Source: Thermodesulfobacteriaceae bacterium UBA6232 (lineage in GTDB: Bacteria > Desulfobacterota > Thermodesulfobacteria > Thermodesulfobacteriales > Thermodesulfobacteriaceae). Taken from it: DNA of 46,894 nt. Position numbers and translations under genes: made by a program. This document shows positions 43,373 to 46,894 of the stretch, piece by piece. The notes beneath the pieces were generated by a model, which worked only from the letters and a program-made list of their open reading frames with translations, did not search any database and was not told where the DNA came from. Position 1 is the first letter of the stretch, and every line of letters begins with the position of its first letter. The DNA is taken from assembly GCA_002441555.1 (NCBI GenBank), contig DJWK01000040.1, positions 1-46,894 of the forward strand, in the 5' to 3' direction.

Positions 43373-44080
43373 ATGAATGAGATTTTTCTCTTAAAGAGGC
43401 AACTTAAAGAAAATTTGGAAAAAATTCAGGAGAAAATAGAAAAGGCCCTATCAAGGGCAATTAGGCCTAAAGGGTCAGTTAAGATTCTTGGGGCTTCAAA
43501 AAAACAGTCTCCTGAAAAAATTAGAATTCTCTATGAACTCGGGGTAAAGCTTTTTGGGGAAAATTATGTGCAAGAAGGTGAAAAGAAAATAGAAGTTTTA
43601 AAGGATTTGTCTATTGAATGGCATTTTATTGGAAGGCTTCAGACCAATAAAGTAAAGAAGGCGTTAAAACTTTTTAAAGTTATTGAAAGCCTTGATAGAA
43701 TTGAGCTTGCAGAGGAAATTGAGAAGCGGGCAAAGGCACTCAATATTAGAGTTCCTGTTTTTCTTGAAGTTAATATCGGTAAAGAAAAGACCAAGGGAGG
43801 GGTTTTACCAGAAGAATTAAAGTCTTTTTCTGAGAAATTACTCGGATATTCCCATATAGAGGTTAGGGGTCTTATGTGTTTGCCCCCCTTTGAAGAAAAT
43901 CCCGAGAAGGTAAGGCCCTATTTTGCAAGAATGCGCAAACTTTTTGAAGAGGTAAAGCCGATTTTTGGAGAAACCTTTACTGAGCTTTCTATGGGTACAA
44001 GCCATGATTTTGAAATAGCCATTGAAGAGGGGGCAACCCTAATAAGGCTTGGAACCATTCTTTTCGGTAAAAGGGAGTGA
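43373..44080 (+). CDS. YggS-family pyridoxal-phosphate homeostasis protein
   Basis: The 235-residue PLP-barrel protein has LGASKKQSPEKI (cofactor Lys), GVKLFGENYVQEGEKKI, WHFIGRLQTNKVK, VFLEVNIGKEKTKGG, GLMCLPP and ELSMGTSHDFEIAIEEGATLIRLGT. It has no known catalytic activity and buffers PLP. It lies 2 nt after the cyclo-ligase gene, and its stop overlaps the comEC GTG. Confidence 0.96.
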   Translation: MNEIFLLKRQLKENLEKIQEKIEKALSRAIRPKGSVKILGASKKQSPEKIRILYELGVKLFGENYVQEGEKKIEVLKDLSIEWHFIGRLQTNKVKKALKLFKVIESLDRIELAEEIEKRAKALNIRVPVFLEVNIGKEKTKGGVLPEELKSFSEKLLGYSHIEVRGLMCLPPFEENPEKVRPYFARMRKLFEEVKPIFGETFTELSMGTSHDFEIAIEEGATLIRLGTILFGKRE

Positions 44081-46143
44081 AAGATACCCCACTTTTTATT
44101 TTAACCATTGCTCTATTTACAGGCTTTTTAACCTCCTTTTATAAAATTCCCCTTTGGTTTACTCTTCTTTTTCTTCCATTAGCCTTTTTTCTTTTTGACT
44201 TTAGAAAAGCCCTGATTTTGATTTTTCTCTTCTTGAGTTTTTACACCCTTGGGAATTTTTATTTTTACAAAAGAGAGCCCCTTAGCAAAGAAAATAAAGA
44301 AAGGTTTCTTTTAAAAATTGAAAGGGTTGAACCCTATTTTGAGGGCTATAGAGTTTTTGCAAGGGTTAAAGACTCAGTCTTAATTGAGTTTACAACTAAA
44401 AAGAAAAGGTTTCAGCCAGGGTCGATTTGTGAAGTCTCTCTTATAAAAAAGAGATGGTATGAAAGATGGAACCCCTTTTCTCCTGAGGAAAGTAATATCC
44501 TTCAAATCAGAGAGGTTGAGGGAGTTTTTAAGCTGGATGAAAGTGGAAGAATTTATTGTGTTGAGAATGATGTGGGATTTTTTGAGAATATCAGATTTAA
44601 ACTTTTTCAGTTTTCTCAGGGTCTTTCTCCACTTGCAAGGGGACTTTTTCTTGCCTTGGTTCTCGGGGTTGAAAATCAGCTTCCTTCGGAATACCTTGAA
44701 TCTTTAAGAAATCAAGGACTTTATCACCAACTTGCTATCTCAGGATTTAATCTTGCTGTGCTTTATGGGCTTTTATATAAATTTTTTCGCTGGTTCCTTG
44801 GTTATACCAGGTTTTTAAAGCTTGAAATACCCCTTCAGATTTTGGCTTATCTTTTGGCTTTGCCAGGGGCCTTTCTTATCCTTATTTTTTCGGGTTTTCA
44901 GCCTCCGACTATGAGGGCCTTTTTCTTTTTATTGATCTATCTCTTAAACAAAATCCTATTTAGAGCTACCCCTTCCCTTCTTATCCTTTTTCTTGCAGGA
45001 GATACACTTTTACTTTTTAATCCTTCCCTCATTGGCAATGTCTCCTTTCAGCTTTCCTTTCTTGCAACCCTTGCTCTATTTCTCGGTGATAGAATTTTTA
45101 ATGAAAGATTTTCCAAGGAAATTCCTTCCCCTTTTCTTAAAAAATTGTTGCAGGGGTTGTTTATCTCTGTTTTAGTAAGTCTTTTTCTTTTTCCCCTTAT
45201 TGTGAAAATTTCTGGAGAATTCCCTCTGGCAACCCCGGTTAATAATTTAATTGCAACTCCCTTTTGGAGTCTCCTTTTTATCCCTCTTTCCATATTTGCA
45301 GCACTTCTTTCTTTTTTCTCACAATCTTTGGCCGCTTTGATAATGGAATTTACAGCCCAAATCTTTTCTTTATATCAAAGGATACCCTTCTTTGAATTTA
45401 TCCTTAGACCATCCCTACCGGTAAATATTCTCTTTTTCTGGTGTCTTCTTTCTATTGTTTTTGGAATAATCCTTTGGAAAATAAAGATTAGAAATTATTA
45501 TAAAGTGGTCATTTTTTTGGCACTTTATGGTATAAGTTATTTTCTTTTGAAAGGTCTTTATTTTAACACTTCTTTTATTTTTCTGCCAAAGCTTTTTACC
45601 ATGAGGGCTTATGTTATTAAGGATTCCCAAAAATTTTATTTAATAACTGAAGAAAGTGAGAGGTCTTATCTTGAGAGAAAAACCCTTTTCATTCCCCTTT
45701 TGAAAAAATTTGGAATTAAAGAATTTGAGGGGGTGCTTTTTCTTGAAGAAACACCCCTTGAGGATTATCAGAAAAATTTCCATATAAAGGAAGTTTATCA
45801 GCAGATGGATCTTTTATTACAAAAAGAAAGAATTTTCAAAGAGGGCCCCGAGTTTATCCTTCTCTCTCCTAAAGCCTATTTAATAGAGTTTAAAGGCTTT
45901 TCCCTAATTCAATATCGCGGAAGTAAAAAGCCAGAAGTTAAGGCTGAATTTTATTTAAATTCCTACATAGATATCAAAAAAAGAAAAGCCTCTTATTTCT
46001 TTTTTGTTAAAGAGAATTATATTTTACTTTTAAATGAAAGGGAAAGAAGAAGGGATTTCTTAACTCTTCTTTTATTTCCGCTTTCACCCTACTATTTAGA
46101 AAGGGAAGATATTTTAAAAGTTTATTATTTTAAAGAACCCTAA
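44077..46143 (+). CDS. ComEC/Rec2-family membrane protein with degenerate C-terminal domain
   Basis: The 688-residue protein has N-terminal spans, an OB-like soluble part (about 65-170), and the competence domain with ALVLGVENQLPSEYLESLR, GLYHQLAISGFNLAVL and PPTMRAFFFLLIYLLNK. ComEC is the inner-membrane DNA channel of transformation. After the last spans (about residue 500) is a domain of about 180 residues where most ComEC proteins carry a metallo-beta-lactamase domain; here I see no HxHxDH or LDVGQGDA motif, so nuclease-type metal binding looks lost. GTG 44077 is the start. Confidence 0.87.
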   Translation: MKDTPLFILTIALFTGFLTSFYKIPLWFTLLFLPLAFFLFDFRKALILIFLFLSFYTLGNFYFYKREPLSKENKERFLLKIERVEPYFEGYRVFARVKDSVLIEFTTKKKRFQPGSICEVSLIKKRWYERWNPFSPEESNILQIREVEGVFKLDESGRIYCVENDVGFFENIRFKLFQFSQGLSPLARGLFLALVLGVENQLPSEYLESLRNQGLYHQLAISGFNLAVLYGLLYKFFRWFLGYTRFLKLEIPLQILAYLLALPGAFLILIFSGFQPPTMRAFFFLLIYLLNKILFRATPSLLILFLAGDTLLLFNPSLIGNVSFQLSFLATLALFLGDRIFNERFSKEIPSPFLKKLLQGLFISVLVSLFLFPLIVKISGEFPLATPVNNLIATPFWSLLFIPLSIFAALLSFFSQSLAALIMEFTAQIFSLYQRIPFFEFILRPSLPVNILFFWCLLSIVFGIILWKIKIRNYYKVVIFLALYGISYFLLKGLYFNTSFIFLPKLFTMRAYVIKDSQKFYLITEESERSYLERKTLFIPLLKKFGIKEFEGVLFLEETPLEDYQKNFHIKEVYQQMDLLLQKERIFKEGPEFILLSPKAYLIEFKGFSLIQYRGSKKPEVKAEFYLNSYIDIKKRKASYFFFVKENYILLLNERERRRDFLTLLLFPLSPYYLEREDILKVYYFKEP

Positions 46144-46154
46144 AGGGAAGAAAA

Positions 46155-46589
46155 ATGAAGGAATTTGAAACCTTTGAACACGGAGCAGATATTGGAATCA
46201 GAGGTTACGGTAAAGTCCCGGAAGAAGCTTTGTCTAATATTTTGAAAGCCCTTGCCACTATAATGGTTGAAACTCCCTCTTTTTTAGATAAAAAACCGGA
46301 AACCAAAGAAAGAATTTCTCTTTCTGCAGAATATCTGGATGAACTTCTTGTGGTTTTTGTGAACAAAGTTTTGAGTTTATCTGCCATAAATGAGGTGATT
46401 TATTATCAATTTAAGGGGATTTTGGAGAGAAAAAACGGATTGTATCAGCTTAATGGAGAGGTTTGGGGGGTTCCCTATGATTTTGAAAAATATGGATGTG
46501 GAGTTGAGGTAAAGGGAGCCACCTTTACCCTTGCGAAATTTGAAAAAATTAATGAGCATTATGTGGCTCAGTGCGTGGTTGATGTTTGA
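46155..46589 (+). CDS. Archease
   Basis: The 144-residue protein shows archease features: FETFEHGADIGIRGYGK with metal-ligand Asp, the central EYLDELLVVFVNKVL, and the C-terminal acidic VVDV. Archease promotes guanylylation and turnover of the RtcB RNA ligase, whose gene is not in the window. GGGAAG precedes the ATG. Its last base overlaps the next ATG. Confidence 0.92.
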   Translation: MKEFETFEHGADIGIRGYGKVPEEALSNILKALATIMVETPSFLDKKPETKERISLSAEYLDELLVVFVNKVLSLSAINEVIYYQFKGILERKNGLYQLNGEVWGVPYDFEKYGCGVEVKGATFTLAKFEKINEHYVAQCVVDV

Positions 46590-46894
46590 TGGAAGCAGTA
46601 AAGATTATTCCTGTAAAGCCAGCACCCCCTAAAACAGGTTTTGCTAATTTTGATACTGAAAGGTTTTTTTCCTCCTTTTCCGAGGAAATTAAAAATTCCT
46701 ATATAAAAATTGACCTTGATTTATTACAAAGGCTTCCCCATCTTTTAAGGTCAAAAGAGCTTTTTTACGCCATACTTATAAAAGAAGAAAAGCAGTTTTA
46801 TCTTGCGGATATAAAGGGAGAAAAACCTGAGAGAATTCTTGGCTGCGCCATTGACCTTGGAAGCACAACCATTGCCTTTTATTTTTACGATTTT
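46589..46894 (+). CDS. ASKHA-domain protein (corrinoid-activation/DUF4445 type), 5' part only
   Basis: The first 102 codons run off the right edge. After a variable N-terminal segment (VKIIPVKPAPPKTG) the frame enters GCAIDLGSTTIAFYF, the phosphate-1 motif of the ASKHA ATPase domain of reductive activators of corrinoid proteins (RamA/RACE-like). The usual N-terminal [2Fe-2S] ferredoxin domain is absent, since the ATG overlaps the archease stop. Ribosome coupling with archease is likely. Confidence 0.75.
   Translation, partial: MEAVKIIPVKPAPPKTGFANFDTERFFSSFSEEIKNSYIKIDLDLLQRLPHLLRSKELFYAILIKEEKQFYLADIKGEKPERILGCAIDLGSTTIAFYFYDF

Overview
The window is an AT-rich bacterial chromosome segment of tightly packed genes. 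The gene content and protein style suggest a thermophilic anaerobe of the Thermodesulfobacteria type (Thermodesulfobacterium/Caldimicrobium-like). The pointers are two TauE/SafE sulfite-exporter-type permeases, a DsrE-like protein, a multihaem cytochrome c, a split F0 stalk (b and b') and selenocysteine use. This placement is an inference, because the window holds no rRNA. I see no insertion sequence, prophage, CRISPR array or clearly foreign block.

Layout. 1-3514: the 3' end of a histidine phosphatase gene, then a permease island (tauE-like, small DUF1634-like membrane protein, second tauE-like gene) with its own promoter/operator candidate and two hairpin terminators. 3531-4431: an unassigned membrane protein, then two RNA genes 20 nt apart, the 4.5S-type SRP RNA and tRNA-Sec (anticodon UCA). 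4448-7519: M48 protease with repeats, PEBP-family protein, zinc-ribbon protein and ATP-grasp protein. 7655-12012 (minus): an isoquinoline-oxidoreductase-type molybdenum hydroxylase pair followed by a glycogen-synthase-like glycosyltransferase. 12104-14620 (minus): cydAB with promoter and terminator. 14744-16447 (minus): one multihaem cytochrome c gene interrupted by a single in-frame UGA. 16496-18544 (plus): radical SAM protein and SSB. 18546-23530 (minus): hemA, ccsA/hemX-like gene, universal stress protein, tlyA, HDOD regulator. 23531-23945: the only long non-coding gap, possibly with a structured RNA. 23946-32037: proA, nadD, mutS, a LysM/AMIN amidase and a NamZ/DUF1343 protein. 32116-36782: dsrE-like, mreC, mreD, PBP2 and rodA. 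36879-42752: ATP synthase genes b', b, delta, alpha, gamma, beta, epsilon, closed by a terminator. 42819-46894: 5-formyl-THF cyclo-ligase, YggS, ComEC, archease and the start of an ASKHA-domain protein.

The main finding is the cytochrome at 14744-16447. What looks like two genes (422 codons and a 3' piece with two more haem motifs) is one continuous reading frame across a UGA. Twelve nt past the UGA sits a perfect 8-bp hairpin with a 5-nt loop carrying G at its second position, the layout of a bacterial SECIS. tRNA-Sec lies in the same window. I read it as a selenocysteine-containing cytochrome with 12 haem-binding motifs. A second unusual case is the amidase at 28325-30853: its signal peptide and first two LysM domains lie upstream of any AUG, GUG or UUG, which points to an AUU start behind a strong Shine-Dalgarno, or to a sequence error.
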